Shown: positions 51,402 to 61,998, counted from the first letter of the stretch. The stretch: DNA of 64,000 nt from Morganella psychrotolerans (GCF_001676155.1 NZ_LZEW01000001.1:372001-436000), one strand, 5' to 3'. Program-made: numbers and translations. The notes: generated by a model from the sequence alone, not told the origin.

Positions 51402-52316
51402 ATGTCATTAACGATTCGGATAATCAGCTCACCGGATGATCAGGGAAACCGTCCGTCACAATACTATTTTGATGGTAAAGACGGCACCATCGGCCGGGAT
51501 GCGCAAGCCGATATTGTTCTGAATGATCCGCATGCGCATATTGATGATATTCATGCCACGCTGCGTTGTACGGAAACGGGCTATGTGCTGACAGACAACA
51601 GCCGTGACGGCATTTTTATTAATAATAATCCGCAGGCGCTGGGCTGCGGGCTGCATTATGCGCTACAGGACGGGGATATGCTGGCAGTCGGCTCATTCCG
51701 GCTGCTGGTGTCCTGTTTTATGCCGCTGAACACGCCACAGGCCTTACCGGCGGAGAATGCCGATGATGAAGCCGCTCTATGTGGATTATTCTCCCCGGAA
51801 GATAACGCGGCACATTTTGCAGACGATCCGTTTCTCAGTACTGAACCGCCTAAAAAGCCGGAGCCTCACGAGATCCGCTACCGCTTTTCCGCCGTCGCCA
51901 GACCCTATTCCCGTCCGGCACCTGAACCAGAGCCTGAGCCGGAACCCGATGTGATACCTGTTTCTCTTGTCAGTGAACCGGCACCGGCGTTTTTTCCTGA
52001 TGACGCGCCCGTTGAGCTGCCGGATACAGAGACACTTTCACCGGAGCAGCTCAGTCGTGAAAAACTGGCGCTTGTCCGGATACTGTTGCCGGAAATCAGC
52101 CGGGCACTGAGCTATGCCGCAGATAAAGTGATCCGCGATATTTCTCCTCTGCACATGACCGCGCTGTGCCGTGATCAGAAACTGGCGAAAAAAATCGATT
52201 ACTGGCAGGCCTACCAGCAATTTTTCAGCCGGCAGACAGCTGATAATCAATTGCAAAATAAGCTTATTGATTATTTTCGCAGTGAATTTTACACACAGAT
52301 TATTGAGTCAGTATGA
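51402..52316 (+). CDS. T6SS-associated FHA-domain protein
   Basis: FHA proteins of T6SS loci (TagH/ImpI type) bind phosphothreonine and take part in post-translational control. From ATG 51402 the 304-residue product has an N-terminal FHA domain with GRD (31-33), an HIDDIHATL strand and DNSRDGIFIN near 66-75. A proline/glutamate-rich linker follows (PEPEPEPEPD near residue 185) and then a C-terminal helical domain. I reject the longer frame from 51288, which overlaps tssH. No kinase (PpkA) or phosphatase (PppA) gene is visible in the locus. Confidence 0.88.
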   Translation: MSLTIRIISSPDDQGNRPSQYYFDGKDGTIGRDAQADIVLNDPHAHIDDIHATLRCTETGYVLTDNSRDGIFINNNPQALGCGLHYALQDGDMLAVGSFRLLVSCFMPLNTPQALPAENADDEAALCGLFSPEDNAAHFADDPFLSTEPPKKPEPHEIRYRFSAVARPYSRPAPEPEPEPEPDVIPVSLVSEPAPAFFPDDAPVELPDTETLSPEQLSREKLALVRILLPEISRALSYAADKVIRDISPLHMTALCRDQKLAKKIDYWQAYQQFFSRQTADNQLQNKLIDYFRSEFYTQIIESV

Positions 52317-52795
52317 GGCGGATAATCAGCGTTATCCTGTTTTTCTCTGTACTGACAGGACTGACTGCCTGCCGGAGTCTGACATTACCGGAAAGTGGGG
52401 TGCTGCGGGTGGCTGTCCGCGCACAGGAGAATATTAATCCGAATGCGGATAACCGGCCTGCACCAATCGTTCTGCGGATTTATCAGCTTAACAGTGATGA
52501 AATTTTTAACCGAGAACCCTTTATGGCGCTCTGGCAGCATGATCAGTCACTGCTGAAAGAGCAGTTGCTGGCAAAACGCACCACCGGGCCTGTTTATCCC
52601 GGCAGTGACGAAAATCTGCTGCTGCCGTTGCAGGCGGGAACCACTCACATTGGTGTACTGGCGGGCTTTGCAAGAGCCGGTGAGGCAAAAAACAAAATAG
52701 TGGCAGCGGTGCTGCCTCTGCCGGTCATGCTGATGTCGCTGCATCTGGACGGACTGACGATGAGTATGACTGCCGGAGCGGATGCTGATGAATGA
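52313..52795 (+). CDS. tssJ: T6SS outer-membrane lipoprotein TssJ
   Basis: TssJ anchors the TssLM membrane complex to the outer membrane. The 160-residue product has a lipoprotein signal ending GLTAC (cysteine 20, Arg at +2, compatible with outer-membrane sorting). The TssJ fold motifs PIVLRIYQLNSDEIFN and LAGFARAGEAKNKIV are present. It overlaps the FHA gene by 4 bp and tssK by 14 bp. Confidence 0.9.
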   Translation: MRRIISVILFFSVLTGLTACRSLTLPESGVLRVAVRAQENINPNADNRPAPIVLRIYQLNSDEIFNREPFMALWQHDQSLLKEQLLAKRTTGPVYPGSDENLLLPLQAGTTHIGVLAGFARAGEAKNKIVAAVLPLPVMLMSLHLDGLTMSMTAGADADE

Positions 52796-54089
52796 TGATG
52801 CAGGCGTCTGGTGGCAGGAAGGGCTGTTTTTACAGCCCGCTCATTTTCAGCAGGAGAGCCGCTGGCACAGCCGCTGTCAGCGCGACAGTCTGATGCTGAT
52901 AAGCGGCGGGGCACACGGTTTTTCCCGGCTGGAAACGGATGAGTCGTTGCTGAGCGCAGGTAAACTGACGCTGTTGCAGGCGCGGGGTGTGATGCCTGAC
53001 GGTACACCGTTTGTGCTGAATTCGCCGCTGACAGCCGATCTCTGCGGGCTGAACGGTGATATTACTTTCTGGCTGACATTGCCGCTGACATCTGCGGCAG
53101 ACCGCTTTGTTGCCTGTCCTCTCAGTGTAACGGATTGCTGCACTCCGCAAACACAGCCGCCGGTGATGATGAGTGTTGCGGCACTTAATCTGCAACTGAA
53201 AAGTGATTCACAGCGGCGTGATGATGAAACGGCTCTGGCGGTTGCACGTCTGCATTGCACTGACGGCAGCGCCCGCGTATCACCGGAACCTGATTTCTGT
53301 GCGGTCACTCTGTTTGTGCAGGATAACCCCTGGTTATGCCGTCAGATGGACGATGTACGCACGTTGTTACAGCAAAAGCTGCAACGCCTGCATGATACCC
53401 TGGCACATCTGCGCAAACAGGCCGGATACCAGACAGACGGCACCCGGGAAACGGCATTCCGCCAACTGATGCCGCTGTATTCGCAACTCCCGGCGGGAAC
53501 ACAGGGCGACAGTATGACGCCCCGCGAATTCTACCGTTTTTGTCTTCAGTTACAGTCGGTGTTGTGCGCGCTGGTCTTTACCTGGCCTGCGCAGGCGCAA
53601 CCGTGGCGTAACGATGACCATTTCAGACTCTTTTCACCCTGCCTTGAGGCACTGAAACAACAGCTATCCCCGCAGGACGGCACACAGGTGCAGACACTGA
53701 CATGGGATACGCAGTTGCTGGCATCCCGCCGGTTATTACGTGTTTCGCTTCCCGCAGATGCGCTGTCAGACCATTGCCGCATCATTCTTGAATATGAAGA
53801 TGATACCCGCACGCAGGCAGATACCGCACTGATCGCCCGCTTGTTAAAACTGGCGGGAAACAGCCAGATAGCGGCCTGTGTGAATAACGGGCTGACCGGG
53901 ATACCTCTGCTTGCGCTGGCGGTGCCGCCGGACGGGATCCGCAGACGACCGCAGGCAGTCTGCTTTGAGCCTGACAAACGCAGCCCCTTGTGGGCGCGGC
54001 TGGTACAGCAGGACACCGTGCTGGCACTGCATATTGATGGTCAGCTGCGTAATTTCACACTGAATGCTTATCTGATTACCGGGAGGTAA
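52782..54089 (+). CDS. tssK: T6SS baseplate-membrane connector TssK
   Basis: TssK trimers connect the baseplate to the TssJLM membrane complex. The 435-residue product carries the diagnostic N-terminal motif VWWQEGLFLQPAHFQQ. It also has the RRLLRVSLPADALSDHC and IPLLALAVPPDGIRR segments seen in the family. It overlaps tssJ by 14 bp and lies 5 bp before tssL. The length is normal. Confidence 0.93.
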   Translation: MLMNDDAGVWWQEGLFLQPAHFQQESRWHSRCQRDSLMLISGGAHGFSRLETDESLLSAGKLTLLQARGVMPDGTPFVLNSPLTADLCGLNGDITFWLTLPLTSAADRFVACPLSVTDCCTPQTQPPVMMSVAALNLQLKSDSQRRDDETALAVARLHCTDGSARVSPEPDFCAVTLFVQDNPWLCRQMDDVRTLLQQKLQRLHDTLAHLRKQAGYQTDGTRETAFRQLMPLYSQLPAGTQGDSMTPREFYRFCLQLQSVLCALVFTWPAQAQPWRNDDHFRLFSPCLEALKQQLSPQDGTQVQTLTWDTQLLASRRLLRVSLPADALSDHCRIILEYEDDTRTQADTALIARLLKLAGNSQIAACVNNGLTGIPLLALAVPPDGIRRRPQAVCFEPDKRSPLWARLVQQDTVLALHIDGQLRNFTLNAYLITGR

Positions 54090-54094
54090 CCCTG

Positions 54095-54808
54095 ATGGAC
54101 ACATTTTCCGCAATACCGGCAGACACTGCCGTGAAAAGTGGTGAACAGCCGCCTGCCGGACACAATATTCTGTTAACCGCCGGGGAGCCGTTATTTCAGG
54201 CAGTGATCATGCTGGCGCAGGGACACATTCCTGCGGATATTACGTTTTTCCGCCGGCAGATGTTACAGGCACTGAGCCGGTTTTACCGGATTTGCGCAGC
54301 GCATCAGGTACATCCCTCATTAACCGGAAAAAGTGCGTTTGTCTGGTGCGCCGCGCTGGATGAAGCCGTACTGGTCACGCCGTGGGGTGCGACATCCGCC
54401 TGGCATGAACACACACTGACCGGCACGGTATTTCAGAATCGCCGGGGCGGGGAGGTGTTTTTCCGTTATCTGCAACTTGCCGTACATAACCCCGGCCCGC
54501 TTCATGATTTTCTTGAGCTTCAGTTCTATGTGTTATCCCTTGGTTTCAAAGGTAAATACCGTGCACAGCCGGATGCGCTGGCCGCCTGCTATGTCCGGCT
54601 GCGCCATTGTCTGGTGACGGAAAACAAGGTACCGGGAAAGGTGCGGAAAACCGTACAGGTGCGCGGGAACAGACCTGTGCGTCTGTTTCCGCTCACGCTG
54701 ATTATATCCGGCGCGCTGCTGGTCTGTATTGCCCTGCGGATAGCCGCAGATGTGTATTACCAGCATACATTGCAGCAATTCAGTGCTGCGCTGACCACAC
54801 TGCTCTGA
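54095..54808 (+). CDS. tssL: T6SS membrane protein TssL (DotU/IcmH-like)
   Basis: TssL is the inner-membrane partner of TssM. The 237-residue product has the cytoplasmic DotU-like domain (WCAALDEAVLVTPWG, FLELQFYVLSLGFKGKYR) and one C-terminal membrane segment (PLTLIISGALLVCIALRI, about 205-223). There is no C-terminal OmpA-like peptidoglycan-binding domain. It sits between tssK and tssM as usual. Confidence 0.93.
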   Translation: MDTFSAIPADTAVKSGEQPPAGHNILLTAGEPLFQAVIMLAQGHIPADITFFRRQMLQALSRFYRICAAHQVHPSLTGKSAFVWCAALDEAVLVTPWGATSAWHEHTLTGTVFQNRRGGEVFFRYLQLAVHNPGPLHDFLELQFYVLSLGFKGKYRAQPDALAACYVRLRHCLVTENKVPGKVRKTVQVRGNRPVRLFPLTLIISGALLVCIALRIAADVYYQHTLQQFSAALTTLL

Positions 54809-54822
54809 TAAGGAAGAGACTG

Positions 54823-57800
54823 ATGAAAATCCGGGCTGTGGCAGGTTTTATCACCGTGATACTGATACTGGGCGGGTTGAATATAACGGCCTGGTATTAC
54901 CGCGCAACACAGGGCGGCAGCATATTGTTGCCGGTGTTGGTTACGCTTCTGAGTGTGAGTTTTGCGGTTTACATCCTGATAAAAACGGCATTTCGCAGTG
55001 CAACAGACGAGAAAAAAATTGCAACGTCTGCAACAGCGTCGTGAATACAAAATGCATTGGCGCAGGCTTATCCGGCAGTTACGCCGCAGTGGAGGCGCTC
55101 CGCGCCGTGATCCCTACCGGGTGCGGGCTTACTGGCTGGTGTGTGAGGATTTACACCGGGCGCAGGCGTGCCTGAAGCAGCATGGTTTTACGCTGGTGGC
55201 GGATAACGACGAATTGCTTTGCTGGCAGGCGGGAAAAACCGTGATCTGGGTCAGCACATTTACCCGGCTTGCCGGTGACGGCGGGCAGGAAAGCGCCCGG
55301 CAGTTACTGCGCCTGCGTCCGCGTCAGCCACTGAACGGGTTTATTGTATTGCATGACGCAATGTCTGTTGCCGCACTCAGTGCCGAGCAGGCGCAGCAGC
55401 AGGGGCTGGCGCATCACCGGGCGTTAATGACCTTTGCCACACACTTACAGTGCCGCCCGCCGCTGCATCTTGCCATCTGCGGATTAAGCAGTGTACCGGC
55501 GCTGCGCCGCCGGTTTGCCGACCCGCTACAGGCACAATTTTGTCACAGCACAGATTTTTGCCGTGAACGACAGGTGCTGCCGGATGCCCCGTTTGCGCAA
55601 TTTGTTGCTGATCTTATCAGTGAATTACAGCAGAAACAGACCGCAGAACTGGTGGTGGGTCAGACACAGGAAAATGCCGTGATCCTGAATTTTCCCGCAC
55701 AACTACAGGAACATCTGTCTGTGTGGGAGCACTATGCAGGCGCGCTGCGCCATCATCGCCCGGCAGGAACCCGGCTGGTTTTGTCGTCGGCAATGCTGTG
55801 TGCGGGGGAGTCTTCACACCAGCAGATTGCCACGCCACTGTTTGAGCGGGTTATTCACGGCAGGGATGAGGTTATCCGCACCGGACAGGAGCGGCGTTAT
55901 CTGCTGGCGTACAGCCTGGTGGTCAGTCTTTGTCTGTCCGGGCTGGCGGCGGCGGGTTTTATGCAGTGGACTCAGTGGCAGGATCAGCGTGATACAACAA
56001 TACTTCGCCGGGATCTTCTCGCCGGTCTGATGGCGCAGCAGGACAGTGACCGGGTTCACCGCCTGCACAGTCTGCAACCGCTGATGGCTGATCTTCGCCG
56101 GGAATACCTCGCCCGCTGGTGGTTTCCGTCGCAGGAACTGCCGGTATACCGCCGTTATCAGCAGCAGATCCGCAACATCGTGTTTCCGCGTCTTGCCGTA
56201 CAGTGGGAACGGCGTCTGAAAACGGCACAGGCAGAATTTTCCCCGCAGTTATTGTCGGTTATCCGTGATTATCAGCAACTTTTTACCGACGATCATATCG
56301 GCGCTGCCGTCAGTGATCTCAGCAGCAGTGATGATATCACCGCGCTGCTGAGTGATTACCCGGTTCAGCCGCTCAGCCTCAGTGAGAAGCGGTTATATAA
56401 TAGCGCTCTTGTGGCGGACGCAATGCAGCAACTGATGGCGGCAGATCCTGCGCAGGTGCTGTATCACGCATTGCGTGACCGGTTTGATCAGCAGCAGACA
56501 CCTCAGTCTGTCTCACTCACAACCGTATTTGCCGCAGATTTGTCCCCTCTGTTTCAGCCCGGAAATCGCTTTGCACAGATCCCATTTTCTATGACAAAGG
56601 CCGGTTATCAGAGCTGGCAGGCACAATGGGAGGATGAGGGTTTTCAGGCGCATTTTTCTGCACTCTCTGAGCCATGGTCTGGCAATTCAGACATTAAACC
56701 GGAAATGGTGGTCGCTCAGATTAACCGGTTATATGAGGAGGAATACATTCAGTTCTGGCAGCAATTTTTATCTGAACTGTCACTGAAAAAAGTTACTGTG
56801 CCGCAGGCTCTGCTGGCACAGTTGCAGCTTCCCGGTCAGAACTACCGTGACCCTGTTCTTGCCGTGATCCGCGGTATAACCCGCAATACCCTGTTTGTGG
56901 CGGATAATAAAGGTACCGCACTGCCGGATTTAAAAGCCGGACAGCAGACTGCCGCACTGCTGGGACTGAGTAAAATCAGCCGCAAGCTGAGAAAAGCGGG
57001 GCGCTGGCAGTCAGTTTTTACAAAACGCAAAACCACGGATGAGCCTGACGGAGCTGCTATCACACAGGCATTCGCCGGATACCATTCATTACTCACCCCG
57101 GCAGGCGATCCTTCACCTGCTCTGGTGGCGTGGCAGCAGGCCGCCGGTGCATTACGGATACAGTGGCAGCAGGGACTGAGCGCGCCGGATCCGCAATACG
57201 GATTTTATCAGCAACTGATGACAGGTACCGCTGAACCGGCAGCCGCGCCGCTGACAGGTGTGCCCGGAGAATTATCCGCCTGGCTTGAGCAGTGGCGGCA
57301 GCAATCATCACAACTACAGACGATAATGGCGGAGCGCTGGCTTGACAGTCAGTGGCAGCAGCGTGTGTATCCGTTCTGGCGCGACCGTCTCGCGCCGTAT
57401 TATCCGTTTACGTCAGATAATGCGCAGTCAGTTGAACTGACTGATTTACATGATTTTTTAGCCTCTGACGGTGTAATGGCAGCATTTCTGCAATCTCTGC
57501 CGTCCGGCACCGGGGTCCCGGCGCTTGCCCGAATCACCACACAAACAGAGCAGTTGCGTCAGCTTTTTTATGCAGACGGGCAATCAGCACTGAATATGCG
57601 GGTGGATATCAGCCCGGTGTCGCTGACGCCCTCGCTTTCAGGGTTCCGGCTCACTCAGGGAAATGATGTCCTGCTTTATCAGCAGGGGCCGCGTGTCCGG
57701 CAGGTTTTTCACTGGCCACCCGCACCGGATGCCGCACAACTGACGACGGATTATGTCCGCCGGGGAAACACCGTATTTTCGGCCTCGGTGCCCGGGGAAT

Positions 57801-58057
57801 GGGGATTGCTGCGCTGGCTGATGTCAGCACAGACACGCGGTTCGGCAATGGTGCCTGAAATGTCGGTATCAGATAACGGATATGAGTTTCGTTTCAGTTA
57901 CCGGATAAACGGCAAACCGTTTCCGTTACTGTCTGCATTATTCAGTGAATACCGGTTGCCGGTATCATTATTAAACGTCGGTGATACAAGCAGTAATTTC
58001 GCTGAAAATCCACAAAATCGCGATAATGGATGCGGGAATTGTGCTGCGGTTCCGTGA
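54823..58057 (+). pseudogene. tssM: T6SS membrane protein TssM (IcmF-like), frameshifted at A7 run
   Basis: TssM spans the inner membrane and periplasm and contacts TssJ and TssL. ATG 54823 begins two membrane segments (FITVILILGGLNITAWYY, then LLPVLVTLLSVSFAVYI) and reads to RSATDEKK before going out of frame and stopping at 55044. Removing one A from the A7 run at 55012-55018 joins this to the long frame ending at 58057, giving about 1077 residues with a third membrane segment near 358-380 and a long periplasmic domain. No Walker A (GxxGxGKT) is visible in the cytoplasmic domain, so this TssM looks ATPase-deficient. As written, the long frame lacks its N-terminal anchor. Confidence 0.9.
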
Positions 58058-58086
58058 CACACTGACCTCTCTGTCAGGCTGAAATA

Positions 58087-60027
58087 ATGAGTAATGTTAT
58101 GGACAACTATGCTGAACAGCCCCGTCCGTTGACGGTTGTGATTGATAACAGCACACCCTGTGTGGCGAGCCGCCTGCATGCACATGAATCATTAGCAGAC
58201 GGTTTCCGGCTGGAGGTCAGCCTGCTGAGCGTGACGCCGCTCACACCCGCATTGTTAGGCAAGCTGGTGGTTGTCAGCTACCGGGATCATGACATCATCC
58301 GTACCTTTGCCGGTCTGGCAGAACAACTTGAATGTGAGGGGTTTCACCCGGACAAACAACACTATTTTTACCGTATCACGGCAACAGACCCGATCACATT
58401 TCTCCGTCACGGGCAGCAAAGGCGGCTGTTTCAGAATCAGAACAGCAAAGCGCAGATAACCACGTTGCTCACCGCACATCAATTATCTGCATTTGTCCGT
58501 TTTGCCTTGCGCCATGAGGGGGAAGCCACGCCCTGTATGTGTCAGATGGATGAAAGTGACAGCGCGATGATCCGCCGGATTATGGCGGCACAAGGCTGGT
58601 TTTGCTTTCGCAACCCGGACAATATCACGCAATGGACAATAACCGATTCGCTGCAACATGCAGCATTGGCGACGTGCGGGGATATTCCCTGGCGGGTGGC
58701 ACAAACAGATGATGGCGCACGAATAACACAATTCCGTGCCTGCTGGCAGGCAACGGGACAACATTTTTCTGCGCAAACTTACTCTCAGGAGCAGCATCAC
58801 AGCCGCACGGAGACACAATTGCTGTCTGTGGCAGGCACCACACAGCAGGTGCACTATTATGACACTCCTGCGGACAGCGCGCAGATTGCCTGTGATGCGG
58901 CGGCGGTTTGTGCGCACTATTATGAAGCGGGATCGGCAATTTCATCACTTTGTGCAGGGATGCGTTTCCGGTTTTGCGATCATCCGGTTGATGATTATAA
59001 CGACGAGTATTATATCAGCGAGATAACGCACACTGCCGAGAGCAGCGAAACCGGCGGAAATCCGTTGTATCACAACACTTTCCGTTGTCATCAGACACAC
59101 ACACCATTCCGTGTACCGCTGATTGCCAAACCACGCAATCATGCATTACAGACTGCAACCGTGGTCGGGCCGGATAACAGTGAAACCTGGTATGACGCGC
59201 AGGGGCGGGTGAAAGTCCGCTTTCACTGGGAAGATAACAGTGGTGACGGCAGTTTATCTCAGGCGTGGTTGCCGATCATTGCCCCGGGTGCCGGAGCCGG
59301 TGCGGGCGTTCAGTTTTTACCCCGGGTCGGGGACGCGGTGGTTATCCAGTTTCTTAATGGTGACCCGGACAAACCGGTGGTGGCGGGTGCGCTCTGGTAT
59401 CGTGACCATCCGCGCCCTTTCAGTGACGCTGCCACCAGCGGGATCTACAGCCGATCTACGCCGGATAGTGCGCGCGGTGCCGGGAACCAGCTGCGCTTTG
59501 AAGATAAACGGGATGAAGAGTGTCTTGCACTGGCAGCGCAGCGTGATTTACAGCTGACGGCAAATAATGACTGGCTGACGCAGATAAAAGGGGCTATCCG
59601 CTGTGAAACAGATAAAAGCCTGACTGTCGCCAGCAAAGAAAATATGCAGTATCAGAGTGAAAAACAGTGGCAGTTGAATGCGCGGGAAGGGATCACCCAA
59701 CAGACAGAAAAAAACCTGAAAATGCAGGCGGATAACACACTGACCGCTGATGCAAAAACCATCACTTTAACCGCCGCACAAACGCTTACCCTTGCCGTCG
59801 GCAGCAGCAAAATTGAACTTTCCGCAAGCGGGATAGCACTCAGTGCGCCGCAGATTACTGTAAAAGGTGACGGGAAAGTGACACTGGAAAGTGCCGTTCT
59901 GACCATGAGTGCACAGGCAAAAGCACAACTGACCGGCGCGCTGGTGCAGATAGACGCCTCGGCGATGGCAGAAGTGAAGGGCGGCGCGGTTGTTAAAATT
60001 AACGGCGCACTGACAACGATTAATTAA
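58087..60027 (+). CDS. vgrG: T6SS spike protein VgrG (TssI)
   Basis: VgrG trimers form the puncturing tip of the Hcp tube. The 646-residue product has the gp27-like N-terminal part (residues about 1-370), the gp5 OB-fold region (QGRVKVRFHWEDNSGDGS, GDAVVIQFLNGDPDKPVV) and a C-terminal beta-helix with repeats such as LTLAVGSSKIELSASGI. There is no extra C-terminal enzymatic domain. It is followed closely by an accessory gene and a PAAR gene, the usual delivery module. Confidence 0.95.
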   Translation: MSNVMDNYAEQPRPLTVVIDNSTPCVASRLHAHESLADGFRLEVSLLSVTPLTPALLGKLVVVSYRDHDIIRTFAGLAEQLECEGFHPDKQHYFYRITATDPITFLRHGQQRRLFQNQNSKAQITTLLTAHQLSAFVRFALRHEGEATPCMCQMDESDSAMIRRIMAAQGWFCFRNPDNITQWTITDSLQHAALATCGDIPWRVAQTDDGARITQFRACWQATGQHFSAQTYSQEQHHSRTETQLLSVAGTTQQVHYYDTPADSAQIACDAAAVCAHYYEAGSAISSLCAGMRFRFCDHPVDDYNDEYYISEITHTAESSETGGNPLYHNTFRCHQTHTPFRVPLIAKPRNHALQTATVVGPDNSETWYDAQGRVKVRFHWEDNSGDGSLSQAWLPIIAPGAGAGAGVQFLPRVGDAVVIQFLNGDPDKPVVAGALWYRDHPRPFSDAATSGIYSRSTPDSARGAGNQLRFEDKRDEECLALAAQRDLQLTANNDWLTQIKGAIRCETDKSLTVASKENMQYQSEKQWQLNAREGITQQTEKNLKMQADNTLTADAKTITLTAAQTLTLAVGSSKIELSASGIALSAPQITVKGDGKVTLESAVLTMSAQAKAQLTGALVQIDASAMAEVKGGAVVKINGALTTIN

Positions 60028-60036
60028 GGGGCGGCA

Positions 60037-60591
60037 ATGCTGAGCAAAATACCCTACAGCAGTGTGATGCAGGTGATGAAGAATTACACACCGTCAGACG
60101 GCGCAATTGCACTGGCAGAAAAATACCCTGTTCCGGCAGATTTTTTGTCTGCCGCGCAACAACAGAAATGTTATGCGGATGCCGTGCTTTTTCTTGCTCA
60201 CGGATTGCCGCTGAAAGAGGCGCTCTGGTGGGGCTATTGCTGCGCGCAGAGCCTGACGGAATGGACAAAGGCAGATCAGATTGTACTGGAAACCGTCAAA
60301 GCCTGGCTGTCCCGCTCAGGGGAAGTGCAGCGGCGCAGTGCCGGTGATGCCGCACAATTACAGGGACAGGAGGCCGCCGCCGGCTGGCTGGCACAGGCGG
60401 TGTTCTGGAGTACCGGCAGCATGCTGGATGCCGCACAGCCGCCATTAGTCGCACCGCCGTTTTTGTATGCACAAGCGCTGAGCGGAGCGGTGAATCTGAT
60501 GGCGGTACTGCCTGACGGCGCGCAGGCAGCAGCGCGTTACCCGCATTTTATCTCTCTGGGAGTGAAAATTGCCCGCGGGGAGAGTGTATGA
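60037..60591 (+). CDS. T6SS-associated accessory protein (DUF6931-like)
   Basis: The 184-residue, mainly helical product lies 9 bp after vgrG and overlaps the PAAR gene by 4 bp, so it belongs to the spike module. Conserved-looking segments include DAVLFLAHGLPLKEALWWG and GAVNLMAVLPDGAQ. It resembles the small DUF6931-type proteins found next to vgrG and PAAR genes; this family name is from memory and was not checked. No signal peptide or membrane segment is seen. An adaptor or loading role for the spike is inference from position. Confidence 0.65.
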   Translation: MLSKIPYSSVMQVMKNYTPSDGAIALAEKYPVPADFLSAAQQQKCYADAVLFLAHGLPLKEALWWGYCCAQSLTEWTKADQIVLETVKAWLSRSGEVQRRSAGDAAQLQGQEAAAGWLAQAVFWSTGSMLDAAQPPLVAPPFLYAQALSGAVNLMAVLPDGAQAAARYPHFISLGVKIARGESV

Positions 60592-60881
60592 AACCCGCGG
60601 CGCGAACCGGCGATATGCATTTGTGTCCGGGACAAACGCCCCCGGTTCCGATCCCGCATGTGGGCGGACCGGTTCTGCCCGCGCCGTCCACCATTCTGAT
60701 TGGCGGATTACCGGCAGCAACACTCGGGCAGATGTGCGTGTGCACCGGGATACCTGATGTTATCGCTACAGGCAGTATGACGGTACTTTTGAATAACAAA
60801 CCCGCGGCCCGTCTGGGAGACAGCACGGCGCACGGCGGCACAATTATATCCGGTATGCCTTCAGTGCTTATCGGGGGATAG
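60588..60881 (+). CDS. PAAR-domain spike-tip protein
   Basis: PAAR proteins cap the VgrG spike and sharpen it or carry effectors. The 97-residue product MKPAARTGDMHLCPG... shows the PAAR repeats (PAARTGD, PAARLGD, GGTIISGMPSVLIGG) and the His/Cys residues thought to bind a tip zinc. It has only the PAAR fold, with no toxin extension. It overlaps the upstream accessory gene by 4 bp and is 29 bp before the 309-residue gene. Confidence 0.9.
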   Translation: MKPAARTGDMHLCPGQTPPVPIPHVGGPVLPAPSTILIGGLPAATLGQMCVCTGIPDVIATGSMTVLLNNKPAARLGDSTAHGGTIISGMPSVLIGG

Positions 60882-60910
60882 TGTTATTTTATCAATAAAA
60901 AGGGAATTTT

Positions 60911-61840
60911 ATGGCAGGAAATATAATGGCGGTGGCGCAGAAAGGCGTGACAGGTTTTAGTACACTAGTTGGCTTAGGTGCATTGGATACACCACTTGGT
61001 GCGCTGGATGAAAAAGTGATGGCTGCAGAGCGGACAAAAATAGCGCTCTCTGTTAAAAAGCTCTATTCCACCTATATCTCGCAGGCGGTGGGTGCAAAAG
61101 TGCATACTACCGTCATGGTTGGCGCAGACAGCGCACAGCGAATGCATCTGGATCAGGATGTGGTCGGCGGGAAAGGTTTGCTGGATGAAACCGCCGGTAT
61201 TTACCAGGACGGGCGGGAGAGTAAAACGTACCGGGTGATGCGGAAAATGGCGGATAAAGCCCGGGTTCAGGTGACAAAAAATCTGGCAACTCATCTGACC
61301 ACGCCGCTTGGATTTATCCCTGACGGGGGGATAAGTAAAATGGTTGCCTCTGCGGCGCTCGCCGTGATGGATCAGGGTAAAGCTATCCGCCGCAGCCGTA
61401 AAAGCGAACACTATATTAATAATAAAAAAGGGGTAGCCGGACAGATTGGCAGTGTTGAAGCGCAGCGAAAATCAGCCAAATGGAGCAGTAAAACACTTGG
61501 CGGGGTCGGCGGTGATTTACAGCGTAATCTGTGTAAACTGAAACAGTCGGTTCAGGTGCTGCAAAGTCGTGAACAGAGCACCCGCCAGCGTATTGATATG
61601 ATGAATGCACACAGTCATAATCATCTCGGCAGCCATGAATTATCACAAATCCGTTCATCGCTGACAGATCTCTCCATGAGTTTTCATGAGAGTCTGCATT
61701 ATGTCGAAAAAGTCACCAATATGTGTACTTTGCTGGATGCGGCAAGTTGTGAAATTAAAGCGCACATGGACAATATGCTGACACTGCTTGAGGCAACAGA
61801 GTCCACTCTGATGTCTCAGGGAGATGAATTTTTCCGCTGA
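60911..61840 (+). CDS. Unrecognised T6SS-linked protein, effector candidate
   Basis: I do not recognise this 309-residue protein. It begins with a Gly/Ala-rich, mildly hydrophobic stretch (MAVAQKGVTGFSTLVGLGAL, about 5-25), without a standard signal peptide. The middle part is basic (KAIRRSRKSEHYINNKKG), and the C-terminal about 120 residues look helical and coiled-coil prone (LCKLKQSVQVLQSREQSTRQ, ending NMLTLLEATESTL). It directly follows the PAAR gene on the same strand, the classic place for a spike-delivered effector or its chaperone. No small immunity-like gene follows before the AraC regulator. GGGAATTTT precedes ATG 60911, a weak ribosome site. Confidence 0.6.
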   Translation: MAGNIMAVAQKGVTGFSTLVGLGALDTPLGALDEKVMAAERTKIALSVKKLYSTYISQAVGAKVHTTVMVGADSAQRMHLDQDVVGGKGLLDETAGIYQDGRESKTYRVMRKMADKARVQVTKNLATHLTTPLGFIPDGGISKMVASAALAVMDQGKAIRRSRKSEHYINNKKGVAGQIGSVEAQRKSAKWSSKTLGGVGGDLQRNLCKLKQSVQVLQSREQSTRQRIDMMNAHSHNHLGSHELSQIRSSLTDLSMSFHESLHYVEKVTNMCTLLDAASCEIKAHMDNMLTLLEATESTLMSQGDEFFR

Positions 61841-61998
61841 TTCAGCTGGTTACCGGGAATTCCCCCGTATTGCAGACAACAGTACGGGGTAAAAATCCTT
61901 ATAAACAGAACATAATGTTGCCAATTCTCTTTCACTCCGGCGTCACTTCATGCAGGATTACCGTCAGATATTTTCTGGCGGTAATAACTGAGAAAGAG

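Noticed and set aside
58087-60027. Evolved VgrG with a C-terminal effector domain
   Set aside because: The C-terminus is repetitive beta-helix ending at NGALTTIN; no additional domain follows.
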